A stretch of 64,000 bases of DNA from Ariolimax columbianus (GCA_036924085.1 JAVGWX010000025.1:28690450-28754449), one strand, 5' to 3'. Counted from the first letter of the stretch, positions 44,300 to 55,509 are shown. The notes: generated by a model not told the origin, from the letters alone. Made by a program: numbers and translations.

Positions 44300-45500
44300 T
44301 ACACTGTTTAGGAGATTGTTAATTGGGGTGTGGCTGGTTTCTGTTTAGGAGATTGTTAATTGGGGTGTGGCTGGTTTCTGTTTAGGAGATTGTTAAGTGG
44401 GGTGTGGCTGGTTTCTGTTTAGGAGATTGTTAAGTGGGGTGTGGCTGGTTTCTGTTTAGGAGATTATTAAGTGGGGTGTGACTGGTTTCTGTTTAGGAGA
44501 TTGTTAAGTGGGGTGTTGCTGGTTTCTGTTTAGGAGATTGTTAAGTGGGGTGTGGCTGGTTTCTGTTTAGGAGATTGTTAAGTGGGGTGTGACTGGTTTC
44601 TGTTTAGGAGATTGTTAAGTGGGGTGTGACTGATTTCTGTTTAGGAGATTGTTAAGTGGGGTGTGACTGGTTTCTGTTTAGGAGATTGTTAAGTGGGGTG
44701 TGGCTGGTTTCTGTTTAGGAGATTGTTAAGTGGGGTGTGGCTGGTTTCTGTTTAGGAGATTTTTAAGTGGGGTGTTGCTGGTTTCTGTTTAGGAGATTAA
44801 GTGGGGTGTGACTGGTTTCTGTTTAGGAGATTGTTAAGGGGGGTGTTGCTGGTTTCTGTTTAGGAGATTGTTAAGTGGGGTGTGGCTGGTTTCTGTTTAG
44901 GAGATTGTTAAGTGGGGTGTGGCTGGTTTCTGTTTAGGAGATTGTTAAGTGGGATGTGACTGGTTTCTGTTTAGGAGATTGTTAAGTGGGGTGTTGCTGG
45001 TTTCTGTTTAGGAGATTGTTAAGTGGGGTGTGGCTGGTTTCTGTTTAGGAGATTATGAAGTGGTGTGTGGCTGGTTTCTGTTTAGGAGATTGTTAAGTGG
45101 GGTGTTGCTGGTTTCTGTTTAGGAGATTGTTAAGTGGGGTGTGACTGGTTTCTGTTTAGGAGATTGTTAAGTGGGGTGTGACTGATTTCTGTTTAGGAGA
45201 TTGTTAAGTGGGGTGTGACTGGTTTCTGTTTAGGAGATTGTTAAGTGGGGTGTGGCTGGTTTCTGTTTAGGAGATTGTTAAGTGGGGTGTGGCTGGTTTC
45301 TGTTTAGGAGATTGTTAAGTGGGGTGTTCTGGTTTCTGTTTAGGAGATTATGAAGTGGTGTGTGGCTGGTTTCTGTTTAGGAGATTGTTAAGTGGGGTGT
45401 TCTGGTTTCTGTTTAGGAAATTGTTAAGTGAGGTGTGGCTGGTTTCTGTTCAATAGATTGTTAAAGGGTTGGGAGGTGTGGCTGGTTTCTGTTCAATAGA
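44300..45500. repeat. 37-bp minisatellite
   Basis: About 32 units of gtttaggagattgttaagtg then gggtgtggctggtttct, with single-base variants and a few short units. Confidence 0.93.
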
Positions 45501-45669
45501 TTGTTAAAGGGTTGGGAGGTGTGGCTGGTTCTTATGGGGAAAAATGGTGCTCTGATTCCTCATTCTGAGTTAATGTGTGCTAGAATTTGGGTTGGGGCTT
45601 TCGGTATGTCTGTAGCTATCCCTCTCTGTTTCAAATCAGGAACGATTCCTTGCTATGACGTTCTTATGA

Positions 45670-45830
45670 GTTGTCTGGCTTTTTGTAGATGGCAACACTA
45701 GTTTCCTGTTTTGTGTTGTCTGGCTTTTTGTAGATGGTAAGAATAGTTTCCTGTCTTGTGTTGTCTGGCTTTTTGTAGATGGCAAGAAAAGGTTCCTGTT
45801 TTGAGTTGTCTGGTTTCTTGTAGAGTGTGG
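45670..45830. repeat. 45-bp tandem repeat, about 4 copies
   Basis: Units begin gttgtctggctttttgtaga at 45670, 45715, 45760 and 45805. Confidence 0.88.
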
Positions 45831-45924
45831 GTTAATTTCTTTAGAGACAAGTGCCATACATATCTACTAGAGCTACCCCTCTAAAAACAAAATAAAAAAT
45901 GTAAATGAAGTTTTCAGGGTAGAA

Positions 45925-46158
45925 GAGGAGTGGAGGTCAGAATTTGGAATGGAGAAGTCAGAATTTAGTGTGGAGGTCAGAATTTAGTGTGGAGAAGTCA
46001 GAATTTAGTGTGGAGAAGTCAGAATTTAGTGTGGAGAAGTCAGAATTTAGAGTGGAGAAGTCAGAATTTAGTGTGGAGAAGACAGAATTTAGAGTGGAGA
46101 AGTCAGAATTTAGTGTGGAGAAGTCAGAATTTAGTGTGGAGAAGTCAGAATTTAGTCA
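45925..46158. repeat. 21-bp tandem repeat upstream of exon k
   Basis: About 11 units of agtgtggagaagtcagaattt (some 18-19 bp). Ends about 45 bases before the exon k acceptor. The VEKSEFS open frame it gives is an artefact. Confidence 0.9.
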
Positions 46159-46203
46159 TACTTGCAGCTTTCTAGAACTTGTGTATCTGGTTTCTTGTTT
46201 CAG

Positions 46204-46280
46204 TGTTACTGAAGGGGATATCCCAGACTGCGGATTCTTTGTTGAAACACTTTGCTCAAGCTAGAGACCCTTTTGAGAAG
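46204..46280 (+). CDS. RUSC2: RUSC-like gene, exon k (start of RUN domain)
   Basis: Acceptor gtttcttgtttcag|TG (phase 1), donor GAGAAG|gtaagt (phase 0). It encodes LLKGISQTADSLLKHF followed by AQARDPFEK. This is the first helix of a RUN domain and corresponds to the KKGL..AV..AVD.I..HF...RDP segment of RUSC1/RUSC2. RUN domains bind small GTPases or their regulators; RUSC2 binds Rab1b and Rab35. A 21-bp minisatellite ends about 45 bases before the acceptor. Confidence 0.9.
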
Positions 46281-46381
46281 GTAAGTTTTGGCAGTCAAAT
46301 CACTCAGCACATTGCTGTAGTGCATCCAGAAATACGAGGTGTGTTAGAAACGTTTGAAAGATAAAGGAAGTCTTTCAATAG

Positions 46382-46648
46382 ATTTGACCACTGGTCAGGA
46401 ATGAAATGTTAGAGAATTCAGTACACTAAGCCTCAGTTTGTGAGGTGGGGTGGTCAGTTCTCTTCAGCAGACTTGACCACTGGTCAGGAATGAAATGTTA
46501 GAGACTTCAGTACACTAAGCCTCAGTTTGTAAGGTGGGGTGGTCAGTTCTCTTCAGCAGACTTGACCACTGGTCAGGAATGAAATGTTAGAGACTTCAGT
46601 ACACTAACCCTCAGTTTGTAATGTGGGGTGGTCAGTTCCTGTCCTCGC
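46382..46648. repeat. 89-bp tandem repeat, 3 copies
   Basis: gaccactggtcaggaatgaa starts at 46386, 46475 and 46564. Confidence 0.9.
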
Positions 46649-46689
46649 TACCTTTTTACTTCCATTACCGTAAGTCAGGTTAAAAAATG

Positions 46690-47240
46690 TATATGACCTT
46701 AATTTTTTTCAGCGGAAACAAATCAAGTATGGGAGTTGTCCTTCAGCAGGAAGGTATAGGGGACCGTCATGAGCTTATATTTATGTTGACCTTCTCTTTG
46801 ACCCCTGTTGTGCATCATGAGTATGCAGCGCAAGGTCAAAACATTACCAAATAGTACTGCTTGTCGGTCATTCGTCGCTGTTCATCGCAAACGATCGGAC
46901 CTGTGTTCAATAGGAACTTGGCAGCTCCATTATAACAACGCACCCACCCATTCTTCGCATCTGATTCAGACTTTCTTGGCCAAACACAACCTTCCTCTGG
47001 TTTGCCAAGCCCTCTATTCTTCCGACATGGCTCCTTGCTATTTTTAGCTGTTCCCCAAGCTCCAAATTCCACTGAAAGGGACCCGATTTGAGAAATTATG
47101 CGGAATACAACGACACAGCTGCACTCCATTTCCAAAGAGTTTTTCCTAAATTGGTTCAAACAATGGCGAGACTGCTGGGAGGAGTGTTCGGAGTCCCAAG
47201 GATAGTACTGTGAAGAGGATGAGAGTTTCAAACCTCCGTG
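46690..47240 (+). pseudogene. mariner transposase C-terminal remnant
   Basis: The + strand reads WQLHYNNAPTHSSHLIQTFL, AKHNLPL and YSSDMAPCYF. This is the DNAPxH...YSPDxxPxDFxLF block of mariner transposases. The usual catalytic Asp before NAP is Asn here and a stop follows ...APCYF, so it is dead. Confidence 0.88.
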
Positions 47241-47337
47241 TGAGTAATTGGATTTGTTCCGGCCTAACGGTCAGATACTTTTTTTATGTACAGATCTTGA
47301 AAATAATATACCTCAGCAAATCAATTATGCGAGTTAA

Positions 47338-48243
47338 CCCTACCAGACCGCTGTCCCCATTTTCCAGTAATTTCCTTAACTGCCGCTAAACCGCTGGACT
47401 TAATTTTAGGTAATTTGGATAGTATGTCATAAAATGCGTCAGAATCTAAAAATAACCAACCAATCGTGGTCAATCCTCGTGATTAGTCATTGCAAATGGC
47501 TGCCCCCATGTTTGAATTGATTTTGTGGGGTTTAACGTGAACAAATTCTGAAAATTGACAACGAAACGAACGGCTGATGAACCAAGCACTTCAACAAGAA
47601 AGCAAAGTAAGTCTAGGCTTATGACAGTCCAACAGGGGATCAATAATTTGGTTGATTCAGACTCTGTTCAAGTGAAACAGACAGTGAGAGCTCGAGTGAT
47701 GAGATGAAGGCTTTTCTTGGACTGAGGATCTATATGGAATACTCATGTATAAAGCCCAGTTATCAGGATTATTGGACAAATGACGGCTCTTTGTTGTGTT
47801 TACTCCCGGATTTCGAAATGTTTTATGACTCGAGACAGATTCTTTGTCTTTTGCTGGGTGGATTGGCACACAAAGGTGGAATATTGACGCTAGATGAAAG
47901 GTAAACCTATTTTCTACAATGTCTCCAAGTTACATCTTATTCTAACCACTTGTTTGCACGTAACTAACATTTTTCTATATCATGTTGGTTTTTTTCTCTT
48001 TAATGCTCTGGAACCCAGGAATGGGGGACAGTTAGGTTCAGTGCCTCAGGTCTGGTAGGGTTAATGCTCTGGAACCCAGGAATGGGGGACAGTTGGGTTC
48101 AGGGCCTTAGGTCTGGTAGGGTTAATGCTCTGGAACCCAGGAATGGGGGACAGTTGGGTTCAGGGCCTCAGGTCTGGTAGGGTTAATGCTCTGGAACCCA
48201 GGAATGGGGGACAGTTGGGTTCAGGGCCTCAGGTCTGGTAGGG
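47338..48243 (+). mobile_element. piggyBac mini-element, copy 4, with amplified terminus
   Basis: TTAA at 47334-47337 and 48244-48247. The + frame at 47704-47904 reads MKAFLGLRIYMEYSCIKPSY, then QDYWTNDGSLLCLLPDFEMF. Its 3' terminal ~60 bp (aatgctctggaacccaggaa ... ggtctggtagggtta) is repeated four times in tandem. Confidence 0.92.
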
Positions 48244-48249
48244 TTAACG

Positions 48250-48730
48250 GCTTCCAGGTACAGGAATTTTGGTATTTAGGAACTGTTTTTACTGAAGACG
48301 GCAGACTCGAGAGTGCAGAGAGCAAACTCTATCCCTTACCACCTGTCTCCGCTACTAAGACACCCCAAGATTTCCCTCCAAAAAAGCAGATGATAAATAG
48401 TGTCTTCATCTCAACCCTGTGCTACCAGTGCCAGACATGGAAATTGAATAGAGCTCAGGAACGAAAGTTAGCCACCTGCGAAATGCGGTGCCTACGAAAG
48501 GTCACCAACAACACCAGAAGAGACGGAATCACAAATATGAGTATAGGGGGGAAAAGGTTGAATATATTCCGTGTTTACAGTACGTCGAGCAACAGAGAAT
48601 AAAATGGTTTGGCCACATTGTTCATGCAACCTTCTACAGGAGAACATCAGAAATGAGGGTGACAGGTGGATAGACAGCGTTAACAGGACCTGCTTTGAAG
48701 TGGAGATAAGTGTCGGATTTGAGAGAGGCA
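48250..48730 (+). pseudogene. RTE-like LINE ORF2 remnant
   Basis: Reads FQVQEFWYLGTVFTEDGRLE, then INSVFISTLCYQCQTWKLNR and KLATCEMRCLRKVTNNTRRD. Same element as 5815-6300. Broken near 48550. Confidence 0.85.
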
Positions 48731-48748
48731 AAAGACAAATACATACCA

Positions 48749-49274
48749 TGACACTGGGCTATAACCTGGTAGAAAGTGAGATGACACTGGGCTACAACCT
48801 GGTAGAAAGTGAGATGACACTGGGCTATAACCTGGTAGAAAGTGAGATGACACTGGGCTACAACCTGGTAGAAAGTGAGATGACACTGGGCTATAACCTG
48901 GTAGAAAGTGAGATGACACTGGGCTATAACCTGGTAGAAAGTGAGATGACACTGGGCTACAACCTGGTAGAAAGTGAGATGACACTGGGCTACAACCCGG
49001 TAGAAAGTGAGACGACACTGGGCTACAACCTGGTAGAAAGTGAGATGACACTGGGCTACAACCTGGTAGAAAGTGAGATGACACTGGGCTACAACCTGGT
49101 TAGAAAGTGAGACGACACTGGGCTACAACCTGGTAGAAAGTGAGATGACACTGGGCTACAACCTGGTAGAAAGTGAGATGACACTGGGCTACAACCCGGT
49201 AGATGTGAGACGACACTGGGCTACAACCTGGTAGAAAGTGAGACGACACTGGGCTACAACCTGGTAGATGTGAG
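48749..49274. repeat. 33-bp minisatellite upstream of exon l
   Basis: About 16 units of gacactgggctacaacctgg then tagaaagtgagat. The period is a multiple of three, so long repeat frames appear on both strands; these are not genes. Confidence 0.92.
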
Positions 49275-49333
49275 ACAACAAAAGAGGAGAAGAGTGGCTT
49301 TCTGTTTATTAAAGTTGTTGTGCTTTGTTGCAG

Positions 49334-49511
49334 CTGAGACTGGGTAGTTCTGTGGACACACCTAAGGTTGCTGCCCTTGTCTACTGTGAACTGTGCCCTG
49401 CTGTGGAAAGAGTTGTGGCCCATGGGATGAGGGAGTTTGAGGCGGGCGTCCACATTTTTGGCAAGGTTAAACTCTCTCCTTGGAGGGTGGCTGAGATGAC
49501 CTCAGAACTAG
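49334..49511 (+). CDS. RUSC2: RUSC-like gene, exon l (RUN domain)
   Basis: Acceptor tgctttgttgcag|CTG (phase 0), donor CTAG|gtgagc (phase 1). It encodes LRLGSSVDTPKVAALVYCEL, CPAVERVVAHGMREF and, near the end, LSPWRVAEMTSELG. The LCPAV...G...F and PW.V.E signatures are those of RUSC-family RUN domains; LCPAV fits RUSC2 slightly better than RUSC1. A 33-bp minisatellite ends about 60 bases upstream of the acceptor. Confidence 0.93.
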
Positions 49512-49639
49512 GTGAGCCATTTCTTTGTGTTTAGTTTAGTTTAATTTAGTTTAGTTTAGTTTAATTTAGTTTGATCTAGTTTAGTTTTAGTTTAGTTTAA
49601 TTTTTATTTTTTATTTTTTATTTTTTGTTAGCGTTTGCC

Positions 49640-49862
49640 TTATTTCTCTAATCCCCAAGGCGGTGTGCATTGCACTGCGTTTTTATTGTTGCGCCTGTTG
49701 GCCCAGTGCATCCGACTTCAGCATGCATTTTATGCAAGGGTCTGCTTCCTCCTGCATTTTCTAAGGGTTTGCTTCCCCGGGGTAACGACCGGTGCTGAGA
49801 TGGGGATCGAACCCAGCACCTTATGGTTGTGAGCCGTGTCACATAACCACTAGGCCACGCCG
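49640..49862 (-). mobile_element. tRNA-derived SINE, minus strand
   Basis: The minus-strand head has tggcctagtggttatgtgac (A box) and gggttcgatcc (B box). The body matches 60640-60867. It splits a TTTAGTTTAGT-rich tract (49540-49620, 49866-49905). Confidence 0.75.
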
Positions 49863-50149
49863 TCCTATATTTAGTTTAGTTTAATTTAGTTTAGTTTAAT
49901 TTAGTCGAAGAATCAACGTCATTGCACACAGTTTAACCCATAAGTGCAGCAAAGATGGCACAGTAACCGGCTGCTGGTCTACATTGCTCTGCTGCTTTAG
50001 TTCATTATGGGTGCGGCCAGACCACGGATTTGCCTGACATTCACACTAGTTGACGACTTACACTTGCTTCACGCAAATGTGTATTTTCCATCTGGACTGG
50101 TTAATTTGTTTGTTTTTTGTGATGTCTTTTGTCCAATTATTCTAGATTG

Positions 50150-50511
50150 TCTTCTTCTTCTGCGTTCATTCTCAATCTCCCTCTACCAAACCCTGATAGG
50201 GCTTAAGTAGCAGAATGTAGTCCAGAGAACAGAATGCGTTGTCGTAGTTTACAGCTGGACTGCGATATTTGCACCTTTTGGTCCAACACATCCGACTTCA
50301 GCAAGCATTTTTTTGGGTACCGGGTTAGCATTCCCTCTTCGATTCCTTCTCCTTATCCAGTCTGCCCTGCTGCAGCCTGTTATCCAGGATCACCGCGTGG
50401 AGGTGTAGAAGGGTCTTGGCAGCTTTGGTTCGCTGGTCCTGGCGCTAGCAGTCAGCTATGGGTCGCTGACCACTGCAGCTCATGCGCTGCTCAGCATCTT
50501 GATCCCTTATC
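50150..50511 (-). mobile_element. SINE-like retroposon X, copy 6
   Basis: Minus-strand, nearly full length, with a cttcttcttctgc tail complement at its left end. An 8-bp direct repeat ctagattg (50142-50149, 50512-50519) flanks it. Confidence 0.88.
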
Positions 50512-50813
50512 CTAGATTGGACATTGGCTGTATGAAATGCACTACGCTTAAACCTGTGTCATATTTCATAGTCTAGTTCACACGGCTGAACTTCATGAGA
50601 TTGGTACCCTTCACCCTAGCTGCAAACAGTGTCAGTTTTAGTGTGTGACATTTAGATATGACTATAATGGACTGAAATACAACCTAGGAGAAATGCCAAA
50701 CTCACTCACACACCGAGTAATGTCCCTACGACCTCTTGCGGTTATGGAAAAGGCACGACACACAACGTTAGATGTCATCCCCCCCTCTGCTACCTTGCGG
50801 AATACCTGTTTAA

Positions 50814-51446
50814 TCTGCAGCTCGCTACATTTTTTTTAAACGAAAAATTTACATCTCGCCTTGGTAGTCGACTTTCAAAATTTGTAACTTTTCTGTTTGT
50901 TTGTCAATAAATATGATTTTCTTATGTGTAGAGACACAATTGAATAAAGAACTTGTGGGTGTTATTGTTTTTGTTGTGTGTTTGTTAGTTTCTGAGATAT
51001 GAAAAGGTGAAGTTGAAAATTTATGAAAATCTCAGAAAAAATTTTGCTCCAATAGAAAACCATGGAAACCACAACAATGTATCAATTCTGTGTTTACAAT
51101 ATCAACACAACTGTTAGTTTCCAATTGAAACGTAGTTCTTTCATCTAAACAAACAAAATAAACAGATCTACTCGATAAAGATCGTTCACAACAACCTACT
51201 TCACCTTTTGCAAAAAGTCGGCTTGCTCCAAACGGCGTATACAAAATTAAAAGTGTTCAAAAGCCATTTGTATTCGCACATACGATACTTTAACCGGCAA
51301 AATATTGCGTATATATAGGTGGCGTATTCAGCAGTAAAAAATGGCTGTCGGGAGTGTCTCCGTTAAACAACAAAACATTTTTTTCTCGAACACCGTTTTT
51401 TATTGGAGCGGGAATCTAGACATTCTTGACTGAAGCTTGCTAAAGG
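50814..51446. mobile_element. TTAA-flanked element B, copy 5 (reverse)
   Basis: TTAA at 50810-50813 and 51447-51450. Termini tctgcagctcgctac and gcttgctaaagg. Non-coding interior. Confidence 0.85.
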
Positions 51447-51449
51447 TTA

Positions 51450-52040
51450 AGGGAAAGGCTTCGGAAGTAAACCCTGAGGAAAAATCTACATCCTGTGCTA
51501 TCTCCAGTGGTCTCAATAAAATCTTGCCGCTGACCAAGAGGACCAAAGAGTAAGGTTGAAAAAAGGCACAGTTTCTTCCTCTTGAATCCAAATCACAGAG
51601 CAAGTCACCCATTTCTGTGGACACAGCAAGAGAAGAGATTGTCCAGATGGCTCAACAAAGAGTGGTCTTCATCACTTGTAATGGACGGACATCAAAATCC
51701 ATAAGTGCTCAGCTCTCCATTTCACAGTGTTTCAAATTTTTATTGCAACTTTTAAAGTTTTCATTCTTAGAGACTCCTAATATAACTGTCACTCCACCTG
51801 GAGAGAGATGAGCTCCGTCAGGTGTGTAGCGGCCCAAGACACACAGTTGTTGTATGGCATAACTGTCACTCCACCTGGAGAGAGATGGGCTCCGTCATGC
51901 GTCCAAGCGGCCAAAGATACACCGTTGTTGTATGGCGATAGCTGGTACTACAAACTGCAATAAACGTGCCTCAACGACCTTCTAGGTTATAGGACTGATG
52001 ATGATGAATATAACTACTATTTGTGATTTCATTTGTTGCC
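51450..52040. other. Unassigned intron segment with a partial 72-bp duplication
   Basis: Holds ataactgtcactccacctgg twice (about 51781 and 51858). No open frame, transposon or RNA gene recognised. Confidence 0.5.
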
Positions 52041-52042
52041 AG

Positions 52043-52148
52043 GTCCCTATACAAGACCTCTGCATGACCTGGCCAAAAGTCTAAGGCAAAGACAAAATCT
52101 GGTATCGAGCAGACACAAATTTTATGCCTTTGTCGCGGGCCTACTTAA
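52043..52148 (+). CDS. RUSC2: RUSC-like gene, exon m (RUN domain)
   Basis: Acceptor catttgttgccag|GT (phase 1), donor CTTAA|gtaagt (phase 2). It encodes GPYTRPLHDLAKSLRQRQ and then HKFYAFVAGLLN. The last part aligns with the RF.AFILGLLN core helix of RUSC RUN domains; the final Asn codon is split with exon n. Confidence 0.93.
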
Positions 52149-52189
52149 GTAAGTTGTCGTGTTTATTTTATACCTTTTTTCAGTATTAT

Positions 52190-52555
52190 GATGTTGTTGA
52201 ATGCCTACAATGAGTAAGTTTATTCTTTTGTGCGTCCTGAAAAGGACGTTAAGTGGCAGGTTGTAGTAGCTTTCCTCACATCCCGAGCATGCTGAAGACT
52301 GATGACAGCAGTTCTCTGGGCGGTTGTGCTATGCTTGGCTTCATCGTCGTGGCGCTCACTGCTATGGGGATCACACCGATCCACATCTTGTCAGCCAGGC
52401 TGCCTTGAAACAGCATGTTTGCAGGGAATGCTACTTAGAAGAGATTGTGGTCTTGGTCAGTGTATTGTGCCTGACCCTGAAGCTACGTCCTGGTCAGTAT
52501 GTTGTGCCTGATTGGACTAGCATCTCAGTTTCCCTTCAGCGTGATAGTTTCTGAT
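52190..52555 (+). repeat. Interspersed repeat D, complete, not expanded
   Basis: Runs from tgttgttgaatgcctacaat to cctgattggactagcatctc. Contains gtgtattgtgcctgaccctg and ggtcagtatgttgtgcctga once each. Confidence 0.8.
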
Positions 52556-52969
52556 GATTAAGCTTGTTTGTTTTTTCCTGGGACACGCATGCGAGGAGTA
52601 GGCCGCGGGGTTCGTCGTGCACTGTCTCCCCCCGCTTTCTCTGAGCCCCAGCGATGATGTTTTGCTCTGTGATCCGAGCACCCTATGTGATGCTAGCGCA
52701 CCAGGTGGAACGGTTCTGTGCAAACATCTCCCAGGAGGAGACATCTATGTTGGCAGGATGTATGGTTCAGAAATTCTTGACAAGTCAGGCTTGTTGAGCC
52801 TCCATGTCCTTCTGCGGAGAGCCAAGATGGGATGGACAGGACTTGTTGTTTGCATGCTTAGTACGAGACGCCTTACAGGCGACTACTGGGGAAGGGAGGG
52901 GGGAGAGAAAAAAAACACTACAGTGGCTCCAATTAAATTATCTATGACATAACGTCACCTTTTTCTTCT

Positions 52970-53300
52970 TCTTCGATCAACTAATGCTGTGTTTCTAGCT
53001 TGAGGAGGTTCACGAAGGAGACTGCGTTTCAGGTCTTCGCCAGTCCTTTGACGCTTTTCGAGCATGGTTCCTCTTTGTATAAGTAGGACAGTCCTGCAGG
53101 ACATGTTCTGGTGTTTGCTTGGGGGCTCCACAATCGCACGTGGCGATGTCTCTGAGACCCTTCTGTGGAGGTGGGCCTTGAGTCTACAATGTCTGAAGAT
53201 CTTTGTCTGCCCATCTCTGCCAAGTTTGTCTATGCTGTCATTTTCTGACTTGTATTCTGTATGCTGGTCTCTCCATTCCGTCCTCATGGATTGTTTGATG
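52970..53300 (-). pseudogene. RNase H LINE C-terminal remnant that seeded a minisatellite
   Basis: The minus strand reads RTEWRDQHTEYKSENDSIDK, then KIFRHCRLKAHLHRRV and SKHQNMSCRTVLLIQR, matching the region after RNase H in these LINEs. Upstream on the minus strand it runs straight into the 77-bp array. Confidence 0.82.
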
Positions 53301-54905
53301 AGTGTCTTTGCTTCTTGATAGCTCTGTGGATGACAAGTCTGAGTGCTGCCACTTCCGTCCTCATGGATTGTTGATGAGTGTCTTTGCTTCTTGATAGCTC
53401 TGTGGATGACAAGTCTGAGTGCTGCCACTTCCGTCCTTCCTCATGGATTGTTGATGAGTGTCTTTGCTTCTTGATAGCTCTGTGGATGACAAGTCTGAGT
53501 GCTGCCACTTCCGTCCTCATGGATTGTTGATGAGTGTCTTTGCTTCTTGATAGCTCTGTGGATGACAAGTCTGAGTGCTGCCACTTCCGTCCTCATGGAT
53601 TGTTTGATGTGTCTTTACTTCTTGATAGCTCTGTGGATGACAAGTCTGAGTGCTGCCACTTCCGTCCTCATGGATTGTTTGATGAGTGTCTTTGCTTCTT
53701 GATAGCTCTGTGGATGACAAGTCTGAGTGCTGCCACTTCCGTCCTTCCTCATGGATTGTTGATGAGTGTCTTTGCTTCTTGATAGCTCTGTGGATGACAA
53801 GTCTGAGTGCTGCCACTTCCGTCCTCATGGATTGTTTGATGAGTGTCTTTGCTTCTTGATAGCTCTGTGGATGGCAAGTCTGAGTGCTGCCACTTCCGTC
53901 CTCATGGATTGTTTGATGAGTGTCTTTGCTTCTTGATAGCTCTGTGGATGGCAAGTCTGAGTGCTGCCACTTCCGTCCTTCCTCATGGATTGTTTGATGA
54001 GTGTCTTTGCTTCTTGATAGCTCTGTGGATGACAAGTCTGAGTGCTGCCACTTCCGTCCTCATGGATTGTTTGATGAGTGTCTTTGCTTCTTGATAGCTC
54101 TGTGGATGGCAAGTCTGAGTGCTGCCACTTCCGTCCTCATGGATTGTTTGATGAGTGTCTTTGCTTCTTGATAGCTCTGTGGATGGCAAGTCTGAGTGCT
54201 GCCACTTCCGTCCTTCCTCATGGATTGTTTGATGAGTGTCTTTGCTTCTTGATAGCTCTGTGGATGGCAAGTCTGAGTGCTGCCACTTCCGTCCTTCCTC
54301 ATGGATTGTTTGATGAGTGTCTTTGCTTCTTGATAGCTCTGTGGATGGCAAGTCTGAGTGCTGCCACTTCCGTCCTCATGGATTGTTTGATGAGTGTCTT
54401 TGCTTCTTGATAGCTCTGTGGATGGCAAGTCTGAGTACTGCCACTTCCGTCCTCATGGATTGTTTGATGAGTGTCTTTGCTTCTTGATAGCTCTGTGGAT
54501 GACAAGTCTGAGTGCTGCCACTTCCGTCCTCATGGATTGTTTGATGAGTGTCTTTGCTTCTTGATAGCTCTGTGGATGGCAAGTCTGAGTGCTGCCACTT
54601 CCGTCCTCATGGATTGTTTGATGAGTGTCTTTGCTTCTTGATAGCTCTGTGGATGGCAAGTCTGAGTGCTGCCACTTCCGTCCTCATGGATTGTTTGATG
54701 AGTGTCTTTGCTTCTTGATAGCTCTGTGGATGGCAAGTCTGAGTGCTGCCACTTCCGTCCTCATGGATTGTTTGATGAGTGTCTTTGCTTCTTGATAGCT
54801 CTGTGGATGGCAAGTCTGAGTGCTGCCACTTCCGTCCTCATGGATTGTTGATGTGTCTTTGCTTCTTGATAGCTCTGTGGATGGCAAGTCTGAGTGCCGC
54901 CACTT
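53276..54905. repeat. 77-bp minisatellite derived from LINE coding sequence
   Basis: About 21 units of gtcctcatggattgtttgat, gagtgtctttgcttcttgat, agctctgtggat and the rest. On the minus strand one frame reads STQTCHPQSYQEAKTLIKQS. Because 77 is not a multiple of three, the frame rotates from unit to unit. Some units carry an extra cttc or lack a t. Confidence 0.93.
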
Positions 54906-54999
54906 CTGTTCTCATTTTCAAGGATCCCACAATGGCCCAGAATCCACTGTAGGAATAAATCAAATTTTTTGGAAAGTAGTCATAAAAAAAATACAAGGC

Positions 55000-55340
55000 G
55001 TGTTCAAATGAAACCGGACCTAACTGCACCAAGTGAACATACGTATGGTGTCACTTCTGATGTAAACAGCACATACCAACCGTCAAGTTTGCAAAATTTC
55101 ATAATCCTTCAATTAAAAGTCTACTCAGCAGACCGTTTAAACATGGAGTGTGGGATACGGAATCCGCTCCAGAATTGATCAGTGAGTGATGAATTGGTTT
55201 CTAACAGCTGAAGGATGTTGACCATTTGACATTCATCGCAGAATGCAGGCAGTGTATACCGAAAAGACTTTATCTGACAGAAGCTGGAGAATTTTAAGAA
55301 AAAATTTGATGGAAAAACTATTTTGATGTGTCACATCTCT
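55000..55340 (+). pseudogene. mariner transposase N-terminal remnant
   Basis: Begins tacaaggcgtgttcaaatga (mariner terminus-like). The + strand then reads FLTAEGC, a stop, [20 protein letters not shown]. This is the helix-turn-helix region. Ends against exon n. Confidence 0.75.
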
Positions 55341-55351
55341 CTCTTAACCAG

Positions 55352-55451
55352 TTTGAGACTTCTGGACTTTTGGCTCGGCTATGTCCGCTGTAAGGATAAT
55401 CTGATGCTCCGAGTCTATTATGAAGATGCTTGTCTCAGAGCTAGTGTTAAG
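55352..55451 (+). CDS. RUSC2: RUSC-like gene, exon n (RUN domain)
   Basis: Acceptor ctctcttaaccag|T (phase 2), donor GTTAAG|gtaagg (phase 0). It encodes [20 protein letters not shown] then [13 protein letters not shown]. This matches the GLLN.R.LEFWF...Y...I...Y region of the RUSC RUN domain. A mariner remnant ends less than 30 bases before the acceptor. Confidence 0.92.
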
Positions 55452-55509
55452 GTAAGGTTTCCATTTCCAAGTATTGTTACTTCAACTTAAAAATGACAAC
55501 ATTATTTTT

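Noticed and set aside
48571..49110. 179-codon + frame and 134-codon minus frame
   Set aside because: 33-bp minisatellite translated in both directions; the start of the + frame is LINE remnant.
53276..54905. Overlapping 60-172-codon frames on both strands
   Set aside because: 77-bp array; similar peptides recur because each unit is the same LINE fragment.
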